Shown piece by piece: positions 7,645-16,471 of a DNA stretch of 64,000 nt (position 1 is the stretch's first letter; each line of letters begins with the position of its first letter). The position numbers and the translations under genes were made by a program. The stretch is taken from the NCBI GenBank assembly GCA_913056495.1, contig CAJXMO010000003.1, positions 1-64,000 of the forward strand, read 5' to 3'. This stretch comes from an uncultured Alteromonadaceae bacterium. Its GTDB lineage: Bacteria > Pseudomonadota > Gammaproteobacteria > Enterobacterales > Alteromonadaceae. The notes under the pieces were generated by a model. The model was not told where the DNA came from, searched no databases, and worked only from the letters and a program-made list of their open reading frames with translations.

Positions 7645-9561
7645 ATGGAAATCAGGTTCAAAGAAGACAGTGAAGGGCTTTTGATAGATGATTTAGTGGC
7701 TTTTGATAAAAAGGTTAATCTTTTATGTGGTAAAAATGGATCAGGGAAGTCGAGGTTTCTTCGAGCATTAAAAAATAGTCGTAAAGTGGAGTTGACCGAA
7801 GACGATAATGAGGTTGATCGAAGTTCAATAATGCATGTCCTGTCGTCAAACATGATAAATGTGGGGCGTGGGCAGAGCGTAACTGAGAAAACTTTTGAAG
7901 ACACCTATGCTGCAATAGTTGCTACTTACAATAGATATTTAGCAGAGAAGGAGTCTAGGGGGAAAACTAATTTAGCTAGAGAGGTTGAGTCAGGCTATCG
8001 TAGCTCTGGTTTAAATCTATCCTCTCAGGATTTTGAACAATTTGTCAAAAGCGCAGCGCAAAACTTTAATAAAGATCTTGATTCACTAACTGATGAAGAA
8101 TTAAAAGCTACCCCCCTAGATGTGGCTAATAAATTAAATGTCCAAAATAATATATCTTATCTTTGTTTTCGCTTTTTATGGCTTAAAAAACAAAATTTAT
8201 TACAAAAATTTTATTATCAACAAGGTTATGAAAAAGCACTGGTATATGATTTTGATGAAATGTACCCAGATGCTCCGTGGGTAGTAATTAATAAAATTTT
8301 GGCCGAAAATTTTGATGTTGAATGGGAGGTGGTACAAGACGAAGATTTTTCATCCAGTATCAAACCTGTAAAATTTCAATCTAAGAAAAATGGTTCAGAT
8401 ATTGATATTAGTAAGTTGTCCGATGGAGAAAAGACAATATTATGGATAGCATGTGCATTCATTAATCAAAAACTAGAATCGAGAGCCCTAGAGGGGTGCA
8501 AACTTATATTGTTAGATGAACCAGACGCGTTTTTACACCCTAGGATGATGCATTGTTTTATTTCAGTTGTTGAAAGTCTAAGCAAAAGTTTGGATGCCTA
8601 TGTTGTATTCACAACACACTCTCCAACTACAGTGGCACTGGCTAAAAATTGTGACATCTATCATGTGGAGTCAAATAAGTTAACTTTGATAAGCCAAGAC
8701 AAAGCAATCAAAGAACTATTGGATGGCGTGGATTTTATTGCTGTATCACCAGAAAACAGAAGAACGGTTTATGTTGAAGGGTATGTTGATCGAAGAATTT
8801 ATGAACTATACCACCAGCAGTTGATTGCCGACGAAAAGATCAATAATGATTTAACCGTAACATTTGTTGAAGCTGCTCCAAGAAGTGATTTTGAATATGT
8901 AGAATGTAAAATTAGACAACATTGGAAAGATGCTGATTTAGGGCAGGTTAAAGCACTTTCTGAAGAGATTAATGGTCAAGGTTCATGCCAAAATGTTAAA
9001 GGCCAAGTGAAAGCTTTTAGGGCTCGTAATAGGAGCGGAGATAATTCAATTTATGGCATTATTGATAGAGATAAAAACAATAAATCCGGTGATGGTTTAA
9101 TTGTTCTTTGTCACAATGAATTCTATGCGCTTGACAATGTAGTAATGAATACAATTACTTTAACAGTATTTTTATATCGATTTTGGGCAGACCAACATCG
9201 ATTTAAAGAAATATTCTCCAGCTTGGGTTTTAAACTAGGTGATATTCTGGAAAAACCAGATAAATTGCAAGAAGCATCCAATACTTTAACCAGTTTGCTT
9301 TTGGAAGTTAACAACGATGAAATAGCCTATAAGGAAGTTCAATTTAATGATGGTAATACTTACATGCTGGCAACTGAATTAATTGATAAAAATGGGCATA
9401 GAAGAGAAGATTTAATTAAAAGTAAAATCTCTTTTTTGGCGGAAAGAAAGTTCACAAAGGAAGGTGTATTAAAAGAGGAAATAGTAAAACAGCTTATAGA
9501 AGAGTACGGCTCTGGTTATTTTCCAAAGAGTTTTACGGAGACATTTGGATACATTGTATAG
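7645..9561 (+). CDS. Fused AAA ATPase-TOPRIM (DUF4435-like) protein, candidate anti-phage effector
   Basis: A 638-residue cytoplasmic protein. Seen: Walker A GKNGSGKS (residues 29-36), ABC-like signature KLSDGEK (257-263), Walker B LILLDE (287-292) and an H-loop TTHS (323-326), so residues 1-345 form an AAA ATPase of the OLD/AAA15 type. Residues 373-560 look like a TOPRIM-class DUF4435 domain: YVEG (E378) with D382, then GIIDRD (D474, D476) and an ALDN segment. PARIS defence systems pair an AAA15 ATPase (AriA) with a DUF4435 nuclease (AriB), and merged single-protein forms are known; this fits that plan, though OLD-family or other ATPase-nucleases remain possible. Ribosome site GAGG. The gene is AT-rich and lies beside tRNA-His with two small co-directional genes behind it. 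Confidence 0.8.
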   Translation: MEIRFKEDSEGLLIDDLVAFDKKVNLLCGKNGSGKSRFLRALKNSRKVELTEDDNEVDRSSIMHVLSSNMINVGRGQSVTEKTFEDTYAAIVATYNRYLAEKESRGKTNLAREVESGYRSSGLNLSSQDFEQFVKSAAQNFNKDLDSLTDEELKATPLDVANKLNVQNNISYLCFRFLWLKKQNLLQKFYYQQGYEKALVYDFDEMYPDAPWVVINKILAENFDVEWEVVQDEDFSSSIKPVKFQSKKNGSDIDISKLSDGEKTILWIACAFINQKLESRALEGCKLILLDEPDAFLHPRMMHCFISVVESLSKSLDAYVVFTTHSPTTVALAKNCDIYHVESNKLTLISQDKAIKELLDGVDFIAVSPENRRTVYVEGYVDRRIYELYHQQLIADEKINNDLTVTFVEAAPRSDFEYVECKIRQHWKDADLGQVKALSEEINGQGSCQNVKGQVKAFRARNRSGDNSIYGIIDRDKNNKSGDGLIVLCHNEFYALDNVVMNTITLTVFLYRFWADQHRFKEIFSSLGFKLGDILEKPDKLQEASNTLTSLLLEVNNDEIAYKEVQFNDGNTYMLATELIDKNGHRREDLIKSKISFLAERKFTKEGVLKEEIVKQLIEEYGSGYFPKSFTETFGYIV

Positions 9562-9600
9562 CCAAATTATAATATCAATATATAGTGAAAAGAGGTGTAA

Positions 9601-9843
9601 ATGAATTTAGAAGAAGCATACTTTGCAATCAAAAGATGTTTTGGAGATGCAGACGGAATTTTTGCAAATCATCCGATTGAGGAACAGGGAGCAAAAGAGT
9701 TAAAACAAATAATTGATAGTGGAAGTATGGATAAAAAATATGCGCTTATTTTGGCATTAGGGTATATGGAAATGGAAAGCTTTCGTTCTGATTTAAAGGA
9801 ATCAGAGACCGAGAAGTTTAAAAAGTATTTTGGTATAAGTTAG
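9601..9843 (+). CDS. Small protein of unknown function in the post-tRNA block
   Basis: An 80-residue, mostly helical, soluble protein; I do not recognise its family. It follows the ATPase gene by 39 bases with AAAGAGG well placed before its ATG, and the next gene starts 4 bases after its stop, so all three are probably one transcript. No signal peptide or membrane segment. The sequence contains an acidic N-terminal half and a Lys/Glu-rich C-terminus (ETEKFKKYF). Role could be accessory to the ATPase-nuclease, or unrelated cargo. Confidence 0.7.
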   Translation: MNLEEAYFAIKRCFGDADGIFANHPIEEQGAKELKQIIDSGSMDKKYALILALGYMEMESFRSDLKESETEKFKKYFGIS

Positions 9844-9847
9844 ATTA

Positions 9848-10435
9848 ATGAAGTACTTCATTCCAACAGAATTGAGCGATGATACCATTGCTCATCTTAA
9901 TATCCCAAACAAGCCTATTCAGGTAAATGTAAAGCGATGGTCTCTTTCCAAAGCGGACAACTGCTTTAACAATGTTAAGTTTTATACAGAGAATAATGAT
10001 GGTAGCCTTCAATTTGGCTGGAAATTTGCGATATTAGGAAATGTAATTGTTAGATTGATAGGCCATGTTGTAATTCGTACCCCTGATTTAAAACTTAAAT
10101 GCATAACACCTCAGACAGACAATAGAACTAAAATTTTATTTAGTCCCGACGACAATGTTAAAGATTTAATCATTGATAACTACCTGCCCGGTAAACATAT
10201 TCCTCTGGTTGAAAATGACCAAGTTAAATCATATGCAAAGCTACTGGATTATACCGAAACTTTGAGGGTTAAGTACAAGGTTAACAGCCCCCAATATAAA
10301 GCTGAATTGGAGCAACTAAATTGGCTTGCAACGGCCAGTATGCCGGCCGTTTTAAGAGCCGCAAAACAACATACTAAGATGGATGAATCATGCTACTGTG
10401 GCAGTAAGACCCCTCGGAACTCGTGTTGTAATTGA
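9848..10435 (+). CDS. Protein with C-terminal SEC-C-like zinc motif
   Basis: A 195-residue protein ending in CYCGSKTPRNSCC, a slightly degenerate SEC-C motif (C-x-C-G-S...C-C) that normally binds zinc and is appended to many otherwise unrelated proteins. The middle region (FGWKFAIL ... GHVVI ... ITPQ ... ILFSPD) resembles, from memory only, a family with a conserved GW, a His and a TP before a beta-rich end; I cannot name it. It is tightly coupled to the small gene before it (4-base gap). Enzymatic role unknown. Base composition is AT-rich like the ATPase gene. Confidence 0.75.
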   Translation: MKYFIPTELSDDTIAHLNIPNKPIQVNVKRWSLSKADNCFNNVKFYTENNDGSLQFGWKFAILGNVIVRLIGHVVIRTPDLKLKCITPQTDNRTKILFSPDDNVKDLIIDNYLPGKHIPLVENDQVKSYAKLLDYTETLRVKYKVNSPQYKAELEQLNWLATASMPAVLRAAKQHTKMDESCYCGSKTPRNSCCN

Positions 10436-10627
10436 TTCTTAATCTCCAGTTAAGCTCACAGGCTTTAATGGCCGTGTAAGTCATTAATTAAATTGACTGT
10501 TATAAAGTAAAAGTTATTTGGATGGCTGATTTGCCTTTTCGCGCTAAAGCACGACCTACAATAGAACTTGCCCGGTTATTTAAAATCGCGCTAAAGCACG
10601 GCTAGAGGGAAATTTTCCGGTTTGCTG
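10436..10627. repeat. Short direct repeats between accessory block and sugar-kinase gene
   Basis: CGCGCTAAAGCACG occurs twice, at about 10540-10553 and 10589-10602, the first followed by ACCTACAAT, the second by GCTAGAGG. These look like copies of a small palindromic intergenic element. They mark the right edge of the accessory block. No gene is visible. Confidence 0.6.
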
Positions 10628-11569
10628 TTAAATGCCTAAGCGTTCAATATTGACCCGGCTGCGAAAATCGGCCAGTTGCTCGCCGTTAAAGAGTTCTGTA
10701 CCCGGGTGCATCACTGTACCAGCGCCGCAGGCCATACCATACCTTAGCGCCTGCTGAGGTTCATCGTATAAGCTAAATCCGGCTACTAAACCGGCTACCA
10801 TTGAATCACCCGCGCCCACTGTGGTATTGACCGGGACATCCAGCGATCTGGCGTAAAAACTATTGTTCGGGCTGACTAAAATTGCACCTTCATGCCCGAG
10901 TGATACACAAACATGGGCTACGCCTTGCTGTTGAATTTGTCTGGCTGCGTGGGCTATCGCCTCGTGTGAGTTAAGTTTGACATGCATTAAGGTTTCCAGC
11001 TCGTATTGATTGGGTTTAATTAAAAACGGCCCGGCATCAATTGCATGTTTGAGCATTTCACCATGGGTATCAACCACGGCGCGGCCGCCATTGTCGTTTA
11101 TCTGGCGGACTAAATCTGCGTATTGGGTTTTGGCGATATTTGGCTGGCAGGAGCCGGTAATAATGCCATAGCCATTGGCTGTTTTTTCAATAAAATCAGC
11201 GATGATATTTTGCAGTTGAGATTCTGCTATCGGGGTGCCGCTGCCCGCTAACTGATATTGGGTGTGGGTGTCCAGTTCTATAATGGTTGAGTTTATCCGG
11301 GTCTGGCCGGTTACTTCTTCATACACGACATGGCTGAGTTGTGGCTCAATTAAAGATTTTAAGATTTGGCCAACTTCACCTGCAATGATGCAAAAAGTGG
11401 TGGAGTCGATTTCCATCCGGTTTAACGCCCGGCCTATATTAATGCCATTGCCGCCCGGGTCATAACGCGCTGAGTCGGTACGGGCTTTTTGATCAGCTAT
11501 CAGTTTATGAACATGATAAGTGACATCCAAAGCCGGATTTAAACACAGGGTAGTAATGCTTTGTTTCAT
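10628..11569 (-). CDS. PfkB-family sugar-phosphate kinase (1-phosphofructokinase type)
   Basis: A ribokinase-fold kinase of 313 residues. The N-terminal NPALDVTY and PGGNGINIGRAL motifs and the C-terminal VGAGDSMVAG (GAGDS at 252-256, catalytic Asp255) are those of the 1-phosphofructokinase/6-phosphofructokinase II/tagatose-6-phosphate kinase branch. Which hexose phosphate it uses cannot be decided; no PTS or fru genes are adjacent, which favours a stand-alone phosphofructokinase II-like role. Length is normal. Divergent from the murL-murD2 pair. Confidence 0.88.
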   Translation of the reverse strand: MKQSITTLCLNPALDVTYHVHKLIADQKARTDSARYDPGGNGINIGRALNRMEIDSTTFCIIAGEVGQILKSLIEPQLSHVVYEEVTGQTRINSTIIELDTHTQYQLAGSGTPIAESQLQNIIADFIEKTANGYGIITGSCQPNIAKTQYADLVRQINDNGGRAVVDTHGEMLKHAIDAGPFLIKPNQYELETLMHVKLNSHEAIAHAARQIQQQGVAHVCVSLGHEGAILVSPNNSFYARSLDVPVNTTVGAGDSMVAGLVAGFSLYDEPQQALRYGMACGAGTVMHPGTELFNGEQLADFRSRVNIERLGI

Positions 11570-11779
11570 AATTTTAATGGCTCTTCAGCGTTAATAAAGT
11601 TAAGTGTAGTACCTGTTTGTTTTTTATGGTGTTGTGATGCTCATTTTTGCTAAAAATCAGGCGGGTAATACAAAGCATGGGTATTTGGATAACCCGGTCA
11701 CGAATTTATACGCGATTTTAGATTTAGTTTTGTTACAATGAGCCAATAAAATTAAAACCTCAAAACGGTAGGCCCAGCT

Positions 11780-13123
11780 TTGTTTCAGGCAGAGACTTTT
11801 GTATTTAAACAGCCAGAATTTATTTCAAGCGATAATCAACTCAAACTCAATTATCAGTTCGGTGATACTCACTTTTGTGAAACTTATCAATTTGATAGCA
11901 GCCAAATTCAGTTAGATAGCGCACAAACCGGTATTGGGCAAGCCATTCGCTTTCTGCATCTGGTGGCCGGGGTGAGTTATTTTAAACTTCAGCCGTTTGC
12001 CAACATTGAAATTGAAAGACAGCCGCTGAGCCAGCCTCAAGCCGATTTTTTCCGCAAACTTTATATTAACGGTTTGGCTGAATTTGCTTATCGTAATCAG
12101 TTGGATATTACTCAGGCCTGTCATTTTCCGGCGACTCAGACAACAGACGATGTAATACATCAAACCGGGTCTGAATCGCATCAGCAACATGCTCTGGTTT
12201 TAATTGGTGGCGGTAAAGATTCACTGGTCAGTATTGAGGCACTTAAACAAGCCGGTAAACAGGTAACTTTGTTTGCGGTAAATCCGGCAGAGCCGATTTT
12301 AAACTGTGTAAAACAATCGGGTTTACCTTTTGTCGCGGTTAAGCGCTCGCTTGACCCGCAATTATTTGCGCTCAATGAGCAGGGCGCATTAAACGGGCAT
12401 GTGCCCATTACCGCTATTATCAGTTTTACTGCGTTAATTGTGGCACAGGCGCTGGGCTGTGATGCCATTATCACCTCAAATGAAGCATCGGCCAATGAAG
12501 CAACTGTGGTAAAAAACGGGGTGGCAATTAATCATCAATATAGTAAATCTTATGAGTTTGAACAGGATTTTACCCGGTTTGCAAAACACTATATTCACCC
12601 GGATTTAGCTTATTTTTCTTTATTGCGGCCGTTTACCGAAATGCGGATTGTGAAAGAGTTTGCGCAATTTGCTCAGTATGATGATGTGTTTACTTCCTGT
12701 AATAAAGCCTTTCGGATTTATCATCAAAAATCGGATACGCGCTGGTGTCTGGCCTGTCCAAAATGCCATTTCGTACATTTAATGTTTGCCGTATCCGGTA
12801 TCAGCGATGATAGATTAACGCTGATTTTTAATGGTAATCCGCTTGATAATATCGATTTTTTACAGGCCTATCGTGAACTGGTGGGCTTAACCGAAAATAA
12901 ACCCTGGGAATGTGTCGGCGAAAAACTCGAATCAGCGACTGCCATTTATTTATTAAGTCAGGCAGAAGCTTCTAAAGACTATGCGATTGTAAATGCTTTA
13001 GTGGATGAAGTTATGAGTGCATACGGTGAAGCTAAACTTTCAGAGGCGAGTCAGTCGCTACTGATACCAAGACAGCCTTATGCTGTACCGAGCCATTATA
13101 CAGGATGTTTTGCAGATGTCTGA
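11780..13123 (+). CDS. murL: UDP-MurNAc-L-Ala-L-Glu epimerase
   Basis: A 447-residue cytoplasmic enzyme that matches the MurL family described in Xanthomonas oryzae, which inverts the terminal L-glutamate of UDP-MurNAc-L-Ala-L-Glu to D-glutamate using ATP. A PP-loop-like nucleotide site is visible as LIGGGKDSLVS (GGGKDS at 143-148), followed by ITSNEASANEATV and, near residue 320, the cysteine-bearing WCLACPKCHFV. The start is a TTG with GGTAGG upstream; no ATG is available near the N-terminus. It overlaps murD2 by 8 bases, the expected partner, which strongly supports the assignment. Confidence 0.9.
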   Translation: MFQAETFVFKQPEFISSDNQLKLNYQFGDTHFCETYQFDSSQIQLDSAQTGIGQAIRFLHLVAGVSYFKLQPFANIEIERQPLSQPQADFFRKLYINGLAEFAYRNQLDITQACHFPATQTTDDVIHQTGSESHQQHALVLIGGGKDSLVSIEALKQAGKQVTLFAVNPAEPILNCVKQSGLPFVAVKRSLDPQLFALNEQGALNGHVPITAIISFTALIVAQALGCDAIITSNEASANEATVVKNGVAINHQYSKSYEFEQDFTRFAKHYIHPDLAYFSLLRPFTEMRIVKEFAQFAQYDDVFTSCNKAFRIYHQKSDTRWCLACPKCHFVHLMFAVSGISDDRLTLIFNGNPLDNIDFLQAYRELVGLTENKPWECVGEKLESATAIYLLSQAEASKDYAIVNALVDEVMSAYGEAKLSEASQSLLIPRQPYAVPSHYTGCFADV

Positions 13124-14498
13124 TATACAGCTAAGTGCGCACCAGTTGGCAAAGCAAGGCAAAGTCGTCATTTGGGGTTTTGGTCAGGAAGGGCTGGCTA
13201 GTTATCGGTATTTAACCGAACAATTAAATATTGAGGATATCTGGATTTTAACCGACCAGTATCAGGCTGAGCTTGAGGAATATCCTAATTATATATATGC
13301 CGCAGATGGATTGAATAAACTGGCACAGGGTGAATTTAAGCTGGTTATTAAAAGCCCGGGTATCAGCTTATACCGGGATGAACTTGTGCAGGCCCGGCAA
13401 AATGGCAGTCAGGTTTCGTCCTCTACTAATTTATGGTTTGAGCGTTATCCGGAAGCAAAAACGATTATAGTAACCGGAACCAAAGGGAAAAGTACGACCG
13501 CCAGCATGCTTGGTCATTTAATGCAGTCGATTGACTTAGATGTTTTGGTTGCCGGCAATTTAGGTTTGCCGCTTATCTCCGTTAAACCCGCTAAAGATTA
13601 CACTATTTTAGAGTTATCTTCATACCAACTGGCGGATTTAAAAGCTCATTGCAATGCTTTTATTTTACTGAACTTATACCAGGAGCATGTGCCCTGGCAT
13701 ACCTCTGCAAAACAATATTATCTGGACAAAACTAAACCCGCGCGCGAGCAAAATTGTGACTTACTTATTTGTAACTCTGATTCAGAACTGACAAAAACGT
13801 ATCTGACAGAGCCTTACAAAGCTGATTTATCGCCCGTGTATTTTGGCCAGGCTGAGGGCTTTTATTGCCTGAACGATCACTTGTTTTATCAGAATGAGCC
13901 ACTTGAATTTTGTTTCAATCTAAAAGGTGAACATAATCTAAAAAATTTAGCGGCTTGTTTAACCTTAATGGAAAAGTTAAACCTGAACTGGCGACATGCT
14001 TTACCGTCACTGGCTCGATTTCATTCGTTGGCACACAGATTAGAAGAAAAAGTTCTGAACAATGGCATTATTGCCGTAAACGATAGTATATCAACAACAC
14101 CGGATTCCACTTTGTGTGCTCTGAATTGTTATACAAACCTGCCAGTATATTTGATTTTGGGCGGTGCTGAGCGTGAGCAAGATTATCAGCATTTAACTAA
14201 ACAGCTCGCTCAGTTTAATATCAAACATATTGCTTTAATTGGCACGACAGGCAAGCGGCTCGAATTACAATTGGCAAGTTTACCTGAGGCCAAGTTCTCG
14301 TTTGAATATTATGCTGACTTGCCTTTAGCTATTGAAGGCATTTTAGACAAAGTAGGCTCAGGTGAGGTCGTTTTATTGTCACCGGCAGCGCCCAGCTTTG
14401 GTGAGTTTAAAAACTATCAGGATAGAGGTGAGCAGTTTTTCGCTTTAATTGATCCCAGCAACGCATCATTTAAATCGTCCCATTGCACCGCCAAATAA
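13116..14498 (+). CDS. murD2: UDP-MurNAc-L-alanine--L-glutamate ligase
   Basis: A Mur-ligase of 460 residues. The ATP site GTKGKST is at 121-127, after an N-terminal Rossmann-like region (VVIWGFGQEGL), and the central and C-terminal Mur domains are recognisable (GEHNLKNLAACL, LILGGAEREQDY, LLSPAAPSFGEF). It is MurD-like, but because it sits directly behind murL it is most likely the MurD2 type that adds L-Glu, giving the substrate for the epimerase. The ATG at 13116, inside the end of murL, is preferred to 13080. A canonical murD would be expected in the mur/fts cluster elsewhere or may be absent. Confidence 0.9.
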   Translation: MSDIQLSAHQLAKQGKVVIWGFGQEGLASYRYLTEQLNIEDIWILTDQYQAELEEYPNYIYAADGLNKLAQGEFKLVIKSPGISLYRDELVQARQNGSQVSSSTNLWFERYPEAKTIIVTGTKGKSTTASMLGHLMQSIDLDVLVAGNLGLPLISVKPAKDYTILELSSYQLADLKAHCNAFILLNLYQEHVPWHTSAKQYYLDKTKPAREQNCDLLICNSDSELTKTYLTEPYKADLSPVYFGQAEGFYCLNDHLFYQNEPLEFCFNLKGEHNLKNLAACLTLMEKLNLNWRHALPSLARFHSLAHRLEEKVLNNGIIAVNDSISTTPDSTLCALNCYTNLPVYLILGGAEREQDYQHLTKQLAQFNIKHIALIGTTGKRLELQLASLPEAKFSFEYYADLPLAIEGILDKVGSGEVVLLSPAAPSFGEFKNYQDRGEQFFALIDPSNASFKSSHCTAK

Positions 14499-14614
14499 AA
14501 CGGATAGGGTTAAGCGAAAAATGTGACTTGAAAAAGTTAATCGTTTTATTTTACCTATTTTTATACCTAGCTCAGGTTGATGAACACTCAACTTAAATAC
14601 TGACTCATTTGCTG

Positions 14615-15547
14615 TCAGGGCATTTTTGAGTCTGAATCATTAGGTGGCTTGATTTTTCTCATGCATTGCTGCATAGCAGGTTCTAATTCCGGATATCTAA
14701 AGTGATAGCCAGCTTCAATTAATCGGCTTGGATGCACGGCTTGCCCTTTTAATAATAGTACCGACATTTCACCAAACAAGAGTTTGGCCATAAAAGCGGG
14801 CATAGTAAAAAAGTTAGGGCGCTCAAGCGCGCCTGCCAGCGTTTGACTGAATTCTTTATTGGAAACCGGAGCGGGCGCGGTTAAATTGTATTCTCCGCTG
14901 CAGTCGTTGGCATTTAATAAAAACTCGATAGCACTGGTAACATCATCAATATGTATCCAGGACATAATTTGTTCACCCGAGCCAAGCGGCCCACCTAACC
15001 CCAACTCAAATGCGGGTTTCATTTTGGAAAGTGCGCCGCCACGTTTTGACAGCACAACACCGGTTCTGATAATGCACAGCCGGGTTAAGGATTCAACCTG
15101 ACGAGCTATGCTTTCCCATTCAACACACACTTTATGTGTAAACTCGGGATTAATATCATTCAGGTGTTCGTCAATTACCACATCGGCTGAATGGCTACCA
15201 TAAAATCCGATAGCTGAACCGGATATCATCACATTGGGTTTGTGTTCTGCTTGCTTAATTTTATCAACCAGTTGCTGTGTGATTTGCCAGCGACTCTGGC
15301 AGATTTTTTCTTTTTGTTTTTCACTCCAGCGCTTATCGGCAATAGGCTCGCCTGCCAGGTTTATAATGGCATCAAAATGAAAAGGCTCTATCAAATCCAG
15401 TGAGGCGTATGCTTCGACATCGTGCCCCAGAACTTGAAATGCTTTGCTTGGCGTGCGGGTGAGCACACTTATACTATGGTTAGGTTTGAGTTGGCGAATT
15501 AAATGCCGACCTATCAGCCCTGTACCGCCTGTAAAGAGTATCTTCAT
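14615..15547 (-). CDS. yfcH: TIGR01777-family epimerase/oxidoreductase (YfcH)
   Basis: An extended-SDR-like protein of 310 residues with nucleotide motif GGTGLIG (7-13), NLAGEPIADKRW and SGSAIGFYG, all typical of the YfcH/SulA-like group. Function in the cell is not established. It lies downstream of folX in the same direction, as in Escherichia coli where folX and yfcH are neighbours. The gap to folX is about 130 bases, so co-transcription is plausible but not certain. Confidence 0.92.
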   Translation of the reverse strand: MKILFTGGTGLIGRHLIRQLKPNHSISVLTRTPSKAFQVLGHDVEAYASLDLIEPFHFDAIINLAGEPIADKRWSEKQKEKICQSRWQITQQLVDKIKQAEHKPNVMISGSAIGFYGSHSADVVIDEHLNDINPEFTHKVCVEWESIARQVESLTRLCIIRTGVVLSKRGGALSKMKPAFELGLGGPLGSGEQIMSWIHIDDVTSAIEFLLNANDCSGEYNLTAPAPVSNKEFSQTLAGALERPNFFTMPAFMAKLLFGEMSVLLLKGQAVHPSRLIEAGYHFRYPELEPAMQQCMRKIKPPNDSDSKMP

Positions 15548-15676
15548 ACTTCACCTTTAATTAAAACAAAGCTTTTTACTGGCAAAATAACGACAAATTG
15601 CTGTAATCCCTTATTTATAAGCATAGTTCAAATTGTAAAGTTAAGTGAAACTGAGGCTTAACTTATTCAAACCAGG

Positions 15677-16048
15677 TTATCTTTCTATATGCCGACTTAA
15701 ACTCAGAGAAACTGAATCAGCAAATCTGAGCGCATGAGGTTTATCTACTTCAACCTCGCCAAATGTCACCCAACGATGCTCGCAGGCAATATCTAAAATA
15801 TCATTAGTGAGTTTTTCTAGCAGATGAAATTTATTGTTTTCAACCAGTTCTATGATACGTTTGGTAATAGAGCGATAGTTTAATGCATCATCCATATTAT
15901 CGGAATCAGTCGCCTGATCAGCACCGTAATGAATGCAAACATTGATAATAACGTCTTGTTTGTTTTTAATTTCGTCTTCTTTAATGCCGATATAGGTTCT
16001 GAGTCTTAAATTTTTAATTCTGATTTTAGCAATATTATTTTTGCTCAT
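15677..16048 (-). CDS. folX: Dihydroneopterin triphosphate 2'-epimerase
   Basis: A small (123 residues) T-fold enzyme that epimerises dihydroneopterin triphosphate to the monapterin series. The N-terminal [18 protein letters not shown] and the central ALNYRSITK and [13 protein letters not shown] segments match FolX rather than FolB. The ATG at 16048 has AAGGTG at good distance; the frame's upstream GTG at 16060 lies in that ribosome site and is not used. Monapterin is the pterin cofactor of phenylalanine hydroxylase in some marine and pseudomonad bacteria. Confidence 0.95.
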   Translation of the reverse strand: MSKNNIAKIRIKNLRLRTYIGIKEDEIKNKQDVIINVCIHYGADQATDSDNMDDALNYRSITKRIIELVENNKFHLLEKLTNDILDIACEHRWVTFGEVEVDKPHALRFADSVSLSLSRHIER

Positions 16049-16093
16049 TTTTGTTGGCACCTTACTGGTTTTTATATAAAAATGCTGACATTA

Positions 16094-16404
16094 TACCCGT
16101 GCATACTTCAATATGCATGTTTCAGATCTATCACAGCGCTTTCAATACAAGGCATATTGGTAAAGGAATGTAGGCACCTTGCGAACCAATATAACGCAGT
16201 AGTGAAAGCGCTGTGAAGCGCCCAGAGGGCCGGGCTAAAAATGCCTGATACGGCGCTAAATTGCTTTGATGTACGACCGCATGGATGCGGGAGGTAGAAT
16301 AACGCAGGAGCAGTTATCGAGAATAACTATACCTTCAGCAATTTGCCTTGTCTCATGCATTTTTTTCTCCGGCTGAGATCAAGCATATTGAGGCAGCACG
16401 GGTA
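16094..16404. mobile_element. MITE-like non-coding element with terminal inverted repeats
   Basis: About 310 bases bounded by imperfect inverted repeats of about 22 bases: TACCCGTGC...CAATATGC (16094-16116) and GCATATTG...GCACGGGTA (16383-16404). Inside are a perfect 14-base inverted repeat TCACAGCGCTTTCA / TGAAAGCGCTGTGA (16131-16144, 16203-16216) and the small palindrome AGTTATCGAGAATAACT. No open reading frame of note. A related stretch (AGAATAACTATACT) occurs at the window start. It occupies the gap between folX and the AI-2E permease. Confidence 0.65.
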
Positions 16405-16471
16405 CATAACTTAAATTAATCTAGCCATGACAAATGGTTATTACGCTTGATATTAACTGACGGATCATTTT

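Noticed and set aside
7551..7904. 117-residue frame on the minus strand across the start of the ATPase gene
   Set aside because: It lies opposite the Walker A coding region of a well-supported gene, and its protein has no domain or start signal.
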